From Bacteroidota bacterium (GTDB lineage Bacteria; Bacteroidota; Bacteroidia; Bacteroidales; VadinHA17): DNA of 64,000 bases. This document shows, in pieces, positions 20,558-31,292 of the stretch; positions within the stretch are counted from its first letter, which is position 1; every line of letters begins with the position of its first letter. Position numbers and translations under genes: made by a program. Location: assembly GCA_011050615.1 (NCBI GenBank), contig DRFJ01000056.1, positions 1 to 64,000 on the forward strand, in the 5' to 3' direction. The notes beneath the pieces were generated by a model, which did not search any database, was not told the DNA's origin, and saw nothing but the letters and a program-made list of their open reading frames with translations.

Positions 20558-21283
20558 CTATCGTCTCAGTTCGAAGTTTTTGCCCAGGTAAAGGTTTCTT
20601 ACCTGTTCATCTTCGGCCAGTTGTTCGGAGGTACCTGATTTCAGTATTTTACCCTCGAACAGGAGATAGGCCCTGTTGGTGATCGAAAGAGTCTCATGAA
20701 CATTATGATCGGTAATGAGGATGCCTATATTCCTGTCTTTCAGATGGGATACAATTCCCTGTATATCTTCCACCGCTATGGGGTCAACACCTGCAAATGG
20801 TTCGTCGAGCAGTATGAATTTGGGTTTCAGTGCCAGTGCTCTTGCTATCTCGGTTCTTCTCCTCTCTCCTCCGGAAAGCTGTATCCCCAGGCTTTTTCGT
20901 ATTTTCTGCAGTCCAAACTCGCCGAGGAGTGACTCTCTTCTTTCTGCCTGTTCCTCTTTCGGGAAGCCTGACATTTCAAGGACAGCATTCAGGTTGTCTT
21001 CAACAGTCAGCTTCCTGAAAACTGAAGCTTCCTGCGCCAGATAACCGATACCCAGCCTTGCCCGTTTATATACCGGCATACCCGTGATGTCCTTCCCGTC
21101 AAGGAATATTTTGCCCTCATCAACCTTTATCAGCCCTACGATCATGTAAAACGATGTCGTTTTTCCTGCTCCGTTGGGCCCGAGAAGGCCAACAATCTCA
21201 CCCTGCTGTACTTCAATGGAGACTTTATCTACAACTGCCCTGTTTCGGTATCTCTTAAGCAGATTTTCAGTATGCAATTTCAT
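20558..21283 (-). CDS. lptB: LPS export ABC transporter ATP-binding protein LptB
   Basis: [45 protein letters not shown]...[20 protein letters not shown]...[16 protein letters not shown]. Confidence 0.95.
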   Translation of the reverse strand: MKLHTENLLKRYRNRAVVDKVSIEVQQGEIVGLLGPNGAGKTTSFYMIVGLIKVDEGKIFLDGKDITGMPVYKRARLGIGYLAQEASVFRKLTVEDNLNAVLEMSGFPKEEQAERRESLLGEFGLQKIRKSLGIQLSGGERRRTEIARALALKPKFILLDEPFAGVDPIAVEDIQGIVSHLKDRNIGILITDHNVHETLSITNRAYLLFEGKILKSGTSEQLAEDEQVRNLYLGKNFELRR

Positions 21284-21293
21284 GTCAGGCGAT

Positions 21294-22163
21294 TTAAGGT
21301 TTGCTTTCGGAATTATTCTGATCTTCGTTCCAGTCAGCTTCCAGTCTTTCCCTGTCCTTCCTTATAACCCTTCTCGATATAACTATACCCAGCTCATAGA
21401 GGAAGATCAATGGGAAACAAACCATTACCTGGCTGAAAATATCCGGTGGTGTAATGATCGCCGACAGGGCGAGTATCACAATTATTGAGTGCTTCCTGTA
21501 TTTTTTCAGGAAATGGGGATCAACAAGGCCTATCTTGGTAAGAAAGAAGGACAGTATAGGCAACTGGAAAATAATACCGCTTGCCAGGGTTATGGATGCC
21601 ACTGTGCCGATATATGATCTCAGGTTTATCTGGTTTGTAACCTCGGCACTCACATTATAAGAGCCCAGGAAATGAACCGAAAGGGGGACTATTAAATAAT
21701 AACCAAAGAGCACACCGCTGACAAAAAGCAGGGAAGAAAAAAACACGGCACCCCGGGTATATTTTTTTTCGCTGGAATAGAGGGCTGGCCTGAAAAACCT
21801 CCAGAACTCCCAGAAAATATAAGGGAAAGCAAGTATTATGCCGGCTATCAGTGATACGGCTATATGGGTGGTAAACTGCCCGGCCATCCTTATGTTGATT
21901 ATCTCAAAAGGGTGGGTGTTGATGCACAGGGCGTTTATGTTAACAAGCTGACCAAGCCTGCACAATAACCTGTTCGTGAGGAAATCAGGGTTCTTCGGGG
22001 CTATAATGATAGTATCAAAAATAATGTCATTATATATAAAGGCAACTATTGCAACAATAAATATTGCAGCTACTGACCTTACAATATGCCACCTCAGTTC
22101 TTCAAGGTGTTCAAGAAATGACATCTCATTCCCGTCTTTCGCCTTCTTACTTCTTTTCTTCAT
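21294..22163 (-). CDS. tatC: Sec-independent (Tat) protein translocase TatC
   Basis: [82 protein letters not shown]. Confidence 0.96.
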   Translation of the reverse strand: MKKRSKKAKDGNEMSFLEHLEELRWHIVRSVAAIFIVAIVAFIYNDIIFDTIIIAPKNPDFLTNRLLCRLGQLVNINALCINTHPFEIINIRMAGQFTTHIAVSLIAGIILAFPYIFWEFWRFFRPALYSSEKKYTRGAVFFSSLLFVSGVLFGYYLIVPLSVHFLGSYNVSAEVTNQINLRSYIGTVASITLASGIIFQLPILSFFLTKIGLVDPHFLKKYRKHSIIVILALSAIITPPDIFSQVMVCFPLIFLYELGIVISRRVIRKDRERLEADWNEDQNNSESKP

Positions 22164-22484
22164 GTGCAAACAAAACCTAAGACCCGTAAATTTCAGGCTG
22201 TAAAGATGATAAAACAAATTAATCAAAGCAAGTGTAAAATATTTATTATTACGAGCCTTAAATGACGGACTGCTTTCTCTTTTTGTGTTAAATATTGTTA
22301 TTTATAAAAAAAAATGATGAAAAACAAAGTGATTATCGTAAATTGTAATGATTGAGATAATAGGTGATGATAATAATCATCTAAGCTTTTTGGCAGCTTA
22401 TCAAAAATGATTTAAAAAAATTGATAACTTTATAATACTTGATATAAAATTTTGTTATTGGGAAAGAAAGAAGTGTAAAGACGG

Positions 22485-24665
22485 ATGGAAGACAAGAGAA
22501 TAATTCATGATTATCTGAAAAAATATTTTGGTTTTAATACATTTAAGGGTAACCAGGAAGAAATAATACAGAACGTGCTGTCAGGAAGGGACAGCTTTGT
22601 CCTCATGCCAACAGGCGGGGGCAAATCATTATGCTACCAGTTACCGGCAGTTATAAAAGAGGGAACCGCAATAGTAATTTCGCCGCTTATAGCATTGATG
22701 AAGAACCAGGTTGATGCCATGAGGAATTTTTCAACCAGTGATAACATGGCTCATTTTTTGAATTCTTCATTAACAAAATCGGCAATAAACAAGGTTAAGC
22801 AGGACGTGCTGAAAGGCCAGACAAAATTGTTATATGTGGCGCCGGAATCACTGACAAAGGGGGATAATATTGATTTTCTAAGCAAGGTAGAAATATCTTT
22901 TTATGCAATAGATGAGGCTCACTGTATTTCAGAATGGGGTCATGACTTCAGGCCTGAATACCGCAAAATAAGGCCCATAATAGATACCATAGGGCGCTCA
23001 CCGATTATTGCCCTTACTGCAACAGCCACGCCCAAAGTACAGCATGACATACAGAAAAACCTTGGAATACTCGATGCCAGCGTATTTAAATCATCCTTCA
23101 ACAGGCCCAACCTGTATTATGAAGTCAGACCCAAGGTTAATACCGCAAAGGAAATACTCAAATTCATAAACAACAACCAGGGTAAGTCAGGGATAATATA
23201 TTGCCTCAGCAGGAAAAAGGTGGAGGAAATTGCTGAAGTACTGAAGGTAAATGGGATTAAAGCTCTTCCCTACCACGCAGGAATGGATTCGGCCACCAGG
23301 ACGGCCAACCAGGATAAGTTCCTTATGGAAGAGATTGATGTTATCGTGGCAACTATCGCTTTTGGTATGGGCATAGATAAGCCTGATGTCCGTTTTGTTA
23401 TTCATTATGACATACCCAAGAGCCTTGAGGGCTATTACCAGGAAACCGGTCGGGCTGGCAGGGATGGAAGTGAAGGAAGGTGTATAGCATATTATTCCTA
23501 TGATGACCTTCAGAAACTGGAAAAATTCATGCAGGGCAAACCAATTAATGAACAGGAGATTGGCAAACAACTGCTGCTGGAAACTGCATCTTACGCCGAA
23601 TCATCAATATGCAGGAGAAAATTGCTGCTTCATTATTTTGGAGAGGAATACGAACCTGACAACTGTGAATCATGCGATAACTGCCTGCATCCCAAAAAAG
23701 AGTTTGAGGGTAAGCATTATGTGGTTAAAGTCCTGAAAACCGTGGAGACAGTAAAGGAGAAATTCAAGGCCGATCATATTTCCAAAGTGCTGACAGGAGT
23801 GAGTAATTCCTCCATAAAGTCATATAAGCACCACAAACTTGAAATTTTCGGCAATGGTGATGAAAAGGATGAGAAATTCTGGAATATGGTAATTCGCAGG
23901 TGCCTGATAGCTAAATTTCTTGTAAAGGAGATTGAGAATTATGGCATACTGAAACTTACCGACAAGGGCAGGGAGTTTATGGGAAGACCTGAATCATTCA
24001 TGCTGGCCGAGGATCATGATTACGGTGAAGTTATTGAAGAAGATATCGCCTACAGGGGAGGTGCCGGAGCAGTAGATGATGAATTGTTCAGTATATTAAA
24101 AGACCTCAGGAAAAAAATATCAAAACAGAAAAACGTACCTCCTTTCGTTATATTCCAGGATCCCTCACTTGAGGATATGGCCATACAATATCCCGTTACA
24201 ATAGAAGAACTTCAGAATATATCAGGTGTGGGAGTGGGTAAGGCACAGAGATATGGGAAGGAATTTGTTGAAGTTATAGAAAGGTATGTGGATGAGAAAG
24301 AGATTGTCCGGCCACAGGACCTTATTGTTAAATCGGTAGTAAATAAATCAGGGCTGAAAGTATATATTATTAAAAGCATAGACAATAAACGTTTGCTCGA
24401 TGATATTGCTGATGCCAAAGGCCTGGAGATGGATGATCTTATCAGTGAGATCGAATCAATAGTAAATTCCGGAACCCGCCTGAACCTTTCATATTATATC
24501 GACCAGGTAATAGATGATGACCGCCAGGCTGATATTACAGCTTATTTCAAGGAAGAAGCAGAATCAGATTCACTTGAAGCAGCCCTTGAGGAACTGGGTG
24601 ACGAATACGAAGAGGAAGAAATACGACTGATGCGTATCAAGTTCCTTTCCGAATTCGGCAACTAA
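22485..24665 (+). CDS. recQ: ATP-dependent DNA helicase RecQ
   Basis: MPTGGGKSLCYQLPA, DEAHCISEWGHDFRPEYR, IAFGMGIDKPDVRFVIHYDIPKSLEGYYQETGRAGRDG, RQC/HRDC-like C-terminal region. Confidence 0.96.
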   Translation: MEDKRIIHDYLKKYFGFNTFKGNQEEIIQNVLSGRDSFVLMPTGGGKSLCYQLPAVIKEGTAIVISPLIALMKNQVDAMRNFSTSDNMAHFLNSSLTKSAINKVKQDVLKGQTKLLYVAPESLTKGDNIDFLSKVEISFYAIDEAHCISEWGHDFRPEYRKIRPIIDTIGRSPIIALTATATPKVQHDIQKNLGILDASVFKSSFNRPNLYYEVRPKVNTAKEILKFINNNQGKSGIIYCLSRKKVEEIAEVLKVNGIKALPYHAGMDSATRTANQDKFLMEEIDVIVATIAFGMGIDKPDVRFVIHYDIPKSLEGYYQETGRAGRDGSEGRCIAYYSYDDLQKLEKFMQGKPINEQEIGKQLLLETASYAESSICRRKLLLHYFGEEYEPDNCESCDNCLHPKKEFEGKHYVVKVLKTVETVKEKFKADHISKVLTGVSNSSIKSYKHHKLEIFGNGDEKDEKFWNMVIRRCLIAKFLVKEIENYGILKLTDKGREFMGRPESFMLAEDHDYGEVIEEDIAYRGGAGAVDDELFSILKDLRKKISKQKNVPPFVIFQDPSLEDMAIQYPVTIEELQNISGVGVGKAQRYGKEFVEVIERYVDEKEIVRPQDLIVKSVVNKSGLKVYIIKSIDNKRLLDDIADAKGLEMDDLISEIESIVNSGTRLNLSYYIDQVIDDDRQADITAYFKEEAESDSLEAALEELGDEYEEEEIRLMRIKFLSEFGN

Positions 24666-24762
24666 ACAGGAAAGCGTCAATCCAAATATTTTCCACTTAG
24701 TTTTCTTTTATCTGCCACATTGATTATTTTCACACGTCTTTACAGTAAATCCTCAATTAACA

Positions 24763-25644
24763 ATGATCCTTGAAACAAATAATTTAAGTAAAAGTTACGG
24801 TCCTGTCAGGGCAGCGGAAGATATTTCCCTTTCGGTTGACAGTGGTACCGCTTTTGGCCTGCTGGGGCCAAACGGAAGCGGAAAGACAACCACGCTGGGG
24901 ATAGTGATGTCTGTACTTAAAGCCGACAAGGGCTCCTACAGGTGGTTCGGGCAGGAAGCTGAGCCTGCCACTTACAGGAGAATAGGCTCACTCATAGAAA
25001 TCCCGAATTTTTTCAGCTACCTCTCACTTAAAAGGAACCTTGAAATAATAGCCCGAATACGGAGAACCGGTACTTCGGATATCGGCAGGGTACTTGATCT
25101 GACGGACCTGCGTAAACGATCATCATCAAGATTTGACACCCTGTCCCTGGGAATGAAGCAGCGGCTGGCACTGGCGGCAGCCCTGCTGGGAAACCCTGAA
25201 GTGCTGGTACTCGATGAACCGGCCAACGGACTCGATCCCGAAGGTATTGCGGAAGTGCGTAAAATAATTATTGAGCAGAAAAACCGGGGTAAAACAATTA
25301 TTATGGCCAGTCATATACTGGATGAGGTTGAAAAGGTATGTGATCATGTTGCTATACTTAAAAAGGGAAAGACCCTTGCAGCAGGTAAGGTAAATGAATT
25401 ACTCGTTACAGATAATATAATAGTAATAGATTCCGATAACAATGACAGCCTTAAAGAAGGCCTCGTAGAACAGGCACTGGTCAAAAGTGCCGAACTGAAG
25501 GATAATGTTCTTGAAATAGTCCCTGCCAGCGGTGTCAGCTCAGGCCATATTAACCGGTATGCCGCCGGCAAAGGGATTATAATAAACCAGTTATACATAA
25601 GAAAAAGCAGCCTGGAGGAACAATTCCTTAAGCTGGTAAAATAA
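24763..25644 (+). CDS. ABC transporter ATP-binding protein (BcrA-type exporter)
   Basis: GLLGPNGSGKTTTLGIVMSVLKADKG, LSLGMKQRLALAAALLGNPEVLVLDEPANGLDPEGI. Confidence 0.92.
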   Translation: MILETNNLSKSYGPVRAAEDISLSVDSGTAFGLLGPNGSGKTTTLGIVMSVLKADKGSYRWFGQEAEPATYRRIGSLIEIPNFFSYLSLKRNLEIIARIRRTGTSDIGRVLDLTDLRKRSSSRFDTLSLGMKQRLALAAALLGNPEVLVLDEPANGLDPEGIAEVRKIIIEQKNRGKTIIMASHILDEVEKVCDHVAILKKGKTLAAGKVNELLVTDNIIVIDSDNNDSLKEGLVEQALVKSAELKDNVLEIVPASGVSSGHINRYAAGKGIIINQLYIRKSSLEEQFLKLVK

Positions 25645-25657
25645 AAAGCCGAGACAG

Positions 25658-26473
25658 ATGAAGCGACTGATTAAATTGGAATGGGCCAAGATCTCAACAT
25701 ACGGATTTTTCAGGCTTGTGCTTATACTGACAGCAAGCCTTTTTTTATTAACGGTATTTGTTTTTTCGCGTATTGATATCTCCATCCCTGGTTTCACATG
25801 GAGAAATCTTTTCAGGTTCCCTGATGTATGGCCCTCATTCGCATGGGTGGCAAGCTGGTTTAACCTGCTGCTTGCCATACTTGTAATAACCATTGCAGGT
25901 AATGAGTTTTCCGGTAAAACACTCAGGCAACAGGTAATGACAGGCCTCAGCAGGGAGGAGTGGCTGGCAGGGAAGGGAATTCTGATCTTCGGTCTTGCCC
26001 TTTTCGGTGTCCTGATGGTTTTCCTTACAGGGCTTGTCTTTGGTTTCATTTTTACAAACGATCTCAACCCGGGCATCATATTTCAAAAAATGGATTTACT
26101 CTTAGTCTACCTTCTGCAGGCAATTGCTTATATGGTGCTGGGCCTGCTTTTCGTCTCGGTGTTGAGATCAAATGCCCTGTCAATAATACTCTATCTTCTT
26201 TATTTTATGATGATAGAGCCTGTTATACGAGGTTTGTGTCCTGTGGAAATACGGCCATGGTTCCCTGTCAAAATAATAAGCCATCTTACTCCCTTCCCCG
26301 AATTTCTGCAGATAACTTCAGGTGATGCCCTGGAGAATAATGCTATGACCTTTGAAAGTATTGGCATTATGCCCAGGCAGCTGGACGGACCCACAACACT
26401 GATAATGGCACTGGTTTATATTTCTGTTTTCGGGACTCTTACCTACCTTGTGGTGAAGAAAAGAGACCTTTAA
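25658..26473 (+). CDS. ABC transporter permease (ABC-2 type)
   Basis: Six hydrophobic segments; 13 bp downstream of the ATPase; NEFSGKTLRQQVMTGLSREEWLAGK motif. Confidence 0.85.
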   Translation: MKRLIKLEWAKISTYGFFRLVLILTASLFLLTVFVFSRIDISIPGFTWRNLFRFPDVWPSFAWVASWFNLLLAILVITIAGNEFSGKTLRQQVMTGLSREEWLAGKGILIFGLALFGVLMVFLTGLVFGFIFTNDLNPGIIFQKMDLLLVYLLQAIAYMVLGLLFVSVLRSNALSIILYLLYFMMIEPVIRGLCPVEIRPWFPVKIISHLTPFPEFLQITSGDALENNAMTFESIGIMPRQLDGPTTLIMALVYISVFGTLTYLVVKKRDL

Positions 26474-27548
26474 GAAAACCGGCTGTACCGGTAAGTACAA
26501 CATAAAAAGGATAGAGCAGCTGGACAGGAAGAAATAAGAGCAGCAGTTTTTTCTTTCCTCTTTTTGCGGCTGTTGATGAAAGAAGCATAAAATCGGGAAT
26601 TGATTTCATTATCAAAAGGGAAAAAAAGATTATCCATAAACCGGGTAAGAAAAATGACGCAATAAAACATGCAGCTATAAACATATTGCTGGCAAAAACA
26701 AGAGCGGCTATTGCAAGTAACAGGTAATCAGAATAAAAAGGGCTCTTCGACGTCCACCTCAGCCTCTGCTTTAAGAACGATTTTAATGAGTCCGGCCCGT
26801 GGGTATGAACAATGGCCCCGGGTGAATCAATCCATGTTATAATCTTGCCCTGCTGCCTGAAACTTTCCATAAGAAAAATATCATCACCGGAGGAGATATT
26901 CATTTTTACCATAGCTTCATATTCAGCAGCTCCGGGCTTTCTGAAGCACAGGTTGGCTCCATTGCACAGAAGAGGTTTACCCTGCCTGGCAAAAATTTCT
27001 GTAACAGCCTGCATGGCAAGAAATTCAAGTTGAATTATCCGGTTCAAAAGACCGCCACTGTCTATTATGTCGACAGGCCCTATTATCATATCGGCATTGC
27101 CTGTTGAAGCCCTTCCGTAAATTTCCTTCAGCCAGTTCTTGCCGGCGCGACAGTCTCCATCGGTAGTGACAATGTAATCGCCCCTGGCATGTTCAATTCC
27201 CAGGGCAATAGCTCTTTTTTTGCCGGTACCGCCGGTACTCAGTATGATCGATTGATGCAGAAGGTCTGATGAGGATCTTAATATTTCGGCAGTTGCATCA
27301 CTGGAGGCATCATCAACGAAGATCACTTCGAAAAGCCCGGGCTCAAGGTTTTGGGCAGCGAGGTCGTTTACCAGTTTTTTAATATTGGCTGCTTCATTCC
27401 TGAGCGGGATAACCAGGGACAGAATTTTCAGCCCTTTTCTGTTATTCCTTGCGCTCTTTTCAGGTCTCTTATTCCTTTGCAGCCGCCAGCTCCGGAGAAA
27501 GAGGAAGATGAGCATATAAGGTACCAGGGCGGTCAACAGCCAGTACAT
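26439..27548 (-). CDS. Family 2 glycosyltransferase (membrane-associated)
   Basis: LSLVIPLRNEAANIKKLVNDLAAQNLEPGLFEVIFVDDASSDAT, TTDGDCRAGKNWL, QRLRWTSKSPFYSD; N- and C-terminal TM segments. Confidence 0.9.
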   Translation of the reverse strand: MYWLLTALVPYMLIFLFLRSWRLQRNKRPEKSARNNRKGLKILSLVIPLRNEAANIKKLVNDLAAQNLEPGLFEVIFVDDASSDATAEILRSSSDLLHQSIILSTGGTGKKRAIALGIEHARGDYIVTTDGDCRAGKNWLKEIYGRASTGNADMIIGPVDIIDSGGLLNRIIQLEFLAMQAVTEIFARQGKPLLCNGANLCFRKPGAAEYEAMVKMNISSGDDIFLMESFRQQGKIITWIDSPGAIVHTHGPDSLKSFLKQRLRWTSKSPFYSDYLLLAIAALVFASNMFIAACFIASFFLPGLWIIFFSLLIMKSIPDFMLLSSTAAKRGKKKLLLLFLPVQLLYPFYVVLTGTAGFLKGLFSSPQGR

Positions 27549-27555
27549 AGATATG

Positions 27556-28008
27556 TTATTTAAGCCATTCGTACATCCTGTAATGGGCACTGGTCATTCC
27601 CATGGCCTCATATGTTTTCCGGGCATTAATATTTTCACGTTCCACGTACAGGCGCAGGCCGGCCACACCGTTTTGCAGGGCTGTTTCCTTCACATGCATG
27701 TACATTTCCTTGAAGAAGCCTTTACGCCTGTGGGCAGGCTGGATATAAACCGACTGTATCCACCAGACGAAGCTGTTCCGCCAGTCGCTCCACTCATAGG
27801 TAATGAGCAGTGAACCAATGACTTCATCGTCATATTCGGCAACGTAGTACCTGCCCTTATGCGGATCGGCAAAGACGGCATGCACTCCCTGGTAAATGGT
27901 ATCATGGCCGAGTTTCATATTTTCAGTTTCCAATGCCATTTCCTTTTGAAAACCGATAATTTTTTCAGCATCGATTATTCTGGCTTCCCTGACAAAAAGT
28001 TTTCCCAT
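27556..28008 (-). CDS. GNAT family N-acetyltransferase
   Basis: FVREARIIDAEKIIGFQKEMA...IGSLLITYEWSDWRNSFVWWIQSVYIQPAHRRKGFFKEMYMHV...GLRLYVERENINARKTYEAMGM. Confidence 0.9.
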   Translation of the reverse strand: MGKLFVREARIIDAEKIIGFQKEMALETENMKLGHDTIYQGVHAVFADPHKGRYYVAEYDDEVIGSLLITYEWSDWRNSFVWWIQSVYIQPAHRRKGFFKEMYMHVKETALQNGVAGLRLYVERENINARKTYEAMGMTSAHYRMYEWLK

Positions 28009-28019
28009 TTTTTAATTTT

Positions 28020-31000
28020 TTATTTTTCACTGTATTCATCCCAGCTGTATATACCCAGGTCTTGAGTCCTGATCCTGCAAAAAGCGAGGATAAAAGCGCT
28101 TGCCAGCCTTGAATTGGTAAGTAGGGGAATATTGAAATCAACAGCATTTCTCCTGATGCTGTAATCATTATTCAGCTCATCCTTTGAAAGGTCCTTGGGT
28201 ATATTTACCACCAGGTCAACTTCCCTTGAGCGTATAAGTTCAATGGTATTGGGTGATTTATCCTCATCGGGCCAGTAGGCCGTTTCGGCTTCTATCCCTG
28301 CATTTTCAAGGAATTGCTTTGTTCCTCTTGTAGCATACAGCTTATATCCTTTTTCTTTCAATGCCCTGGCACTGTTCAGCAGTTCCACCTTTGACCGGGC
28401 AGGTCCGGTTGACAGGAGGATGGCTTTTTCAGGGATGGTATAACCCACCGATAGCATAGATTTCAGTATGGCTTCATAAAAACCGTCGCCTATACATCCC
28501 ACCTCACCTGTTGATGACATGTCGACTCCCAGTACCGGATCGGCTTTGGCCAGCCTGGAGAATGAAAACTGGGGTGCTTTAACACCAACATAATCAAGGT
28601 CAAAAACCGATTTATGTGGTTTGCTCACTTCGGCGCCCAGCATTACCCTGGTTGCCAGCTCAATAAGGTTGGTTTTCAGCACCTTGGAAACAAAGGGCAT
28701 ACTGCGGCTGGCCCTGAGATTGCACTCAATCACCTTTATATCATTATCCCTGGCCAGAAACTGGATGTTAAAAGGACCGCTGATCTTCAGTTCACCGGCT
28801 ATTTGCCTGCTGATACGCTTTATTCGCCTGACCGTTTCAAAATATATTTTCTGGGGAGGGAAGACTATGGTGGCATCACCCGAATGTACCCCGGCAAATT
28901 CCACATGCTCACTTATGGCATAGGCGATAATCTCTCCCTCCCGGGCAACGGCATCTATTTCTATCTCTTTTGCATTTTCAAGAAATTCTGAAACCACAAC
29001 GGGATATTGTTTGGATACGCTTAGTGCAAGGTCAAGGAAATGGCTCAGTTCATCACTGTTCGAAACCACATTCATTGCCGCCCCTGAAAGAACATATGAG
29101 GGTCTTACCAGTAAAGGGAAGCCAAGCCTCTCAGCAAATTCATTGATGCCTTTTACGCTTGTCAGTTCCTTCCATTCAGGCTGGTCTACCTTCAGTATGT
29201 CAAGCATGCTTGAGAACTTATGCCTGTTTTCGGCACGGTCGATTGATTCGGGGGGAGTTCCGAGTATATTTACCCCCTGTCCGTGCAGCCTCAGGGCAAG
29301 GTTATTTGGTATCTGACCTCCCACCGATACAATTACACCCCTTGGTGTTTCAAGATCAATTATGTCCAATACCCTTTCAAAGGACAATTCATCAAAATAT
29401 AACCTGTCGCACGTATCATAATCGGTGCTTACCGTTTCGGGGTTATAGTTAATCATTACCGAGCGGAATCCCTCGCTTCTTATTGTATCGATAGCATTAA
29501 CCGAACACCAGTCAAATTCAACACTTGATCCTATCCTGTAAGCTCCTGATCCCAGGACAATAACCGATCTTTTGTCATTTTCATACCAGATATCATGTTC
29601 GGCACCGCTGTATGTCAGGTAGAGGTAATTGGTGACTGCAGGGTATTCGGCTGCAAGGGTATCTATCTGCTTTACCCATGGTATTATTCCTTTTGATTTA
29701 CGGTATAACCTTACCTGGTGCATTTCTTTCTCTATACGTGAAGGAGGGGGATCACAGGTATACCTGGCTATCTGGAAATCAGAAAAACCAAAGATCTTAG
29801 CCTGCAATAGCAGCTCATCCGGAACCTGCCGGATTTCGCTGTATTCCATCAGGTCGTTGCGTGTATCAATGATATTTTTCAGCTTATACAGGAACCACTT
29901 ATCTATTCTGGTCAGGTCGTATATTTTTTCTATCGGGAATCCCTGTTCCAGTGCTTCTGCAATAACGAATATCCTCATATCCGTGGGCTCGGATAATTCC
30001 TTTTCAAGATTACTGAAGCTCAGGTTCCTGTTCCCGACAAAGCCGTGCATGCCCTGTCCTATCATCCTGAGTCCCTTTTGTATTACCTCCTCGAATGTTC
30101 TTCCTATGGCCATTACTTCACCCACGCTTTTCATGCTGCTGCCTATATGGTGGGACACCCCCTGGAATTTATTAAGATCCCAGCGTGGTATTTTGCAGAC
30201 AATATAGTCAAGGGCCGGCTCAAAGCAGGCAGTAGTGGTTTTTGTGACGGAGTTTTTCAACTGGTGGAGGCCATAGCCAAGCGCCAGTTTTGCAGCCACA
30301 AAAGCCAGGGGATAGCCTGTTGCCTTTGAGGCCAGGGCGCTCGATCTTGACAGGCGGGCATTAACCTCGATAACACGGTAATCTTCTGAGGCAGGGTCGA
30401 GGGCATACTGAACATTACATTCACCTACGATGCCAATATGCTTGATAATCTTTATTGAAAGCTCTCTAAGCTTGTGGTATTCCCTGTTGGTCAGGGTCTG
30501 GGAGGGTGCCACCACTATGCTTTCACCAGTATGTATACCCAGCGGATCGAAATTTTCCATGTTACACACGGTGATACAATTGTCAAAGCGGTCTCTTACA
30601 ACCTCATATTCAACTTCCTTCCATCCTTTGAGCGATTCTTCAACCAGTATCTGGCCGGTGTAGGGAAATGCCCTGCCCGCAAGCTGTACCAGTTCATTCC
30701 TGCATGTACAGAAGCCTGATCCCTGTCCGCCAAGAGTATAAGCGGCCCTGATAATGATGGGATATCCCAGTTTGCCTGCTGCGGCCAGGGCTTCATCAAC
30801 AGACTTAACGGCTATGCTCTCAGGAGTCCTGACATTGATCTGTTTAAGTTTGTTAACAAATAACTCCCTGTCTTCGGTATCAATTATGGCCTGCACGGGT
30901 GTTCCGAGTACACTGACCTGATATTTCTCAAGTGTTTTTTCCCTGTACATCCTTGTCCCGCAGTTAAGCGCTGTTTGTCCCCCGAATGACAGCAACATGC

Positions 31001-31292
31001 CATCAGGTTTCTCCCTGGCTATAACCTGTTCCACGAACCACGGCGTAACAGGAAGGAAATATATTTTATCGGCAAGCTTTTCAGATGTTTGCACCGTGGC
31101 AATATTCGGATTGATAAGCACTGTTTCAATCCCTTCTTCACGAAGAGCCTTAAGGGCCTGTGAGCCGCTGTAATCAAATTCACCGGCTTCTCCTATCTTA
31201 AGAGCCCCCGAACCGAGTATGATTACTTTTTTTATCTCTTTCTGCTTCACGGTGCTTTTATGTGTCTTTTCTTTCAGCCTTCCTTCCGCCAC
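28020..31292 (-). CDS. carB: Carbamoyl-phosphate synthase large subunit
   Basis: IILGSGALKIGEAGEFDYSGSQALKALREEGIETVLINPNIATVQTS; duplicated ATP-grasp halves; C-terminal MGS-like domain. Confidence 0.97.
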   Translation of the reverse strand: MAEGRLKEKTHKSTVKQKEIKKVIILGSGALKIGEAGEFDYSGSQALKALREEGIETVLINPNIATVQTSEKLADKIYFLPVTPWFVEQVIAREKPDGMLLSFGGQTALNCGTRMYREKTLEKYQVSVLGTPVQAIIDTEDRELFVNKLKQINVRTPESIAVKSVDEALAAAGKLGYPIIIRAAYTLGGQGSGFCTCRNELVQLAGRAFPYTGQILVEESLKGWKEVEYEVVRDRFDNCITVCNMENFDPLGIHTGESIVVAPSQTLTNREYHKLRELSIKIIKHIGIVGECNVQYALDPASEDYRVIEVNARLSRSSALASKATGYPLAFVAAKLALGYGLHQLKNSVTKTTTACFEPALDYIVCKIPRWDLNKFQGVSHHIGSSMKSVGEVMAIGRTFEEVIQKGLRMIGQGMHGFVGNRNLSFSNLEKELSEPTDMRIFVIAEALEQGFPIEKIYDLTRIDKWFLYKLKNIIDTRNDLMEYSEIRQVPDELLLQAKIFGFSDFQIARYTCDPPPSRIEKEMHQVRLYRKSKGIIPWVKQIDTLAAEYPAVTNYLYLTYSGAEHDIWYENDKRSVIVLGSGAYRIGSSVEFDWCSVNAIDTIRSEGFRSVMINYNPETVSTDYDTCDRLYFDELSFERVLDIIDLETPRGVIVSVGGQIPNNLALRLHGQGVNILGTPPESIDRAENRHKFSSMLDILKVDQPEWKELTSVKGINEFAERLGFPLLVRPSYVLSGAAMNVVSNSDELSHFLDLALSVSKQYPVVVSEFLENAKEIEIDAVAREGEIIAYAISEHVEFAGVHSGDATIVFPPQKIYFETVRRIKRISRQIAGELKISGPFNIQFLARDNDIKVIECNLRASRSMPFVSKVLKTNLIELATRVMLGAEVSKPHKSVFDLDYVGVKAPQFSFSRLAKADPVLGVDMSSTGEVGCIGDGFYEAILKSMLSVGYTIPEKAILLSTGPARSKVELLNSARALKEKGYKLYATRGTKQFLENAGIEAETAYWPDEDKSPNTIELIRSREVDLVVNIPKDLSKDELNNDYSIRRNAVDFNIPLLTNSRLASAFILAFCRIRTQDLGIYSWDEYSEK

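Noticed and set aside
22474-24744. 10-bp inverted repeat TGTAAAGACG / CGTCTTTACA flanking recQ
   Set aside because: Short enough to be chance over this distance, and there are no other signs of mobility.
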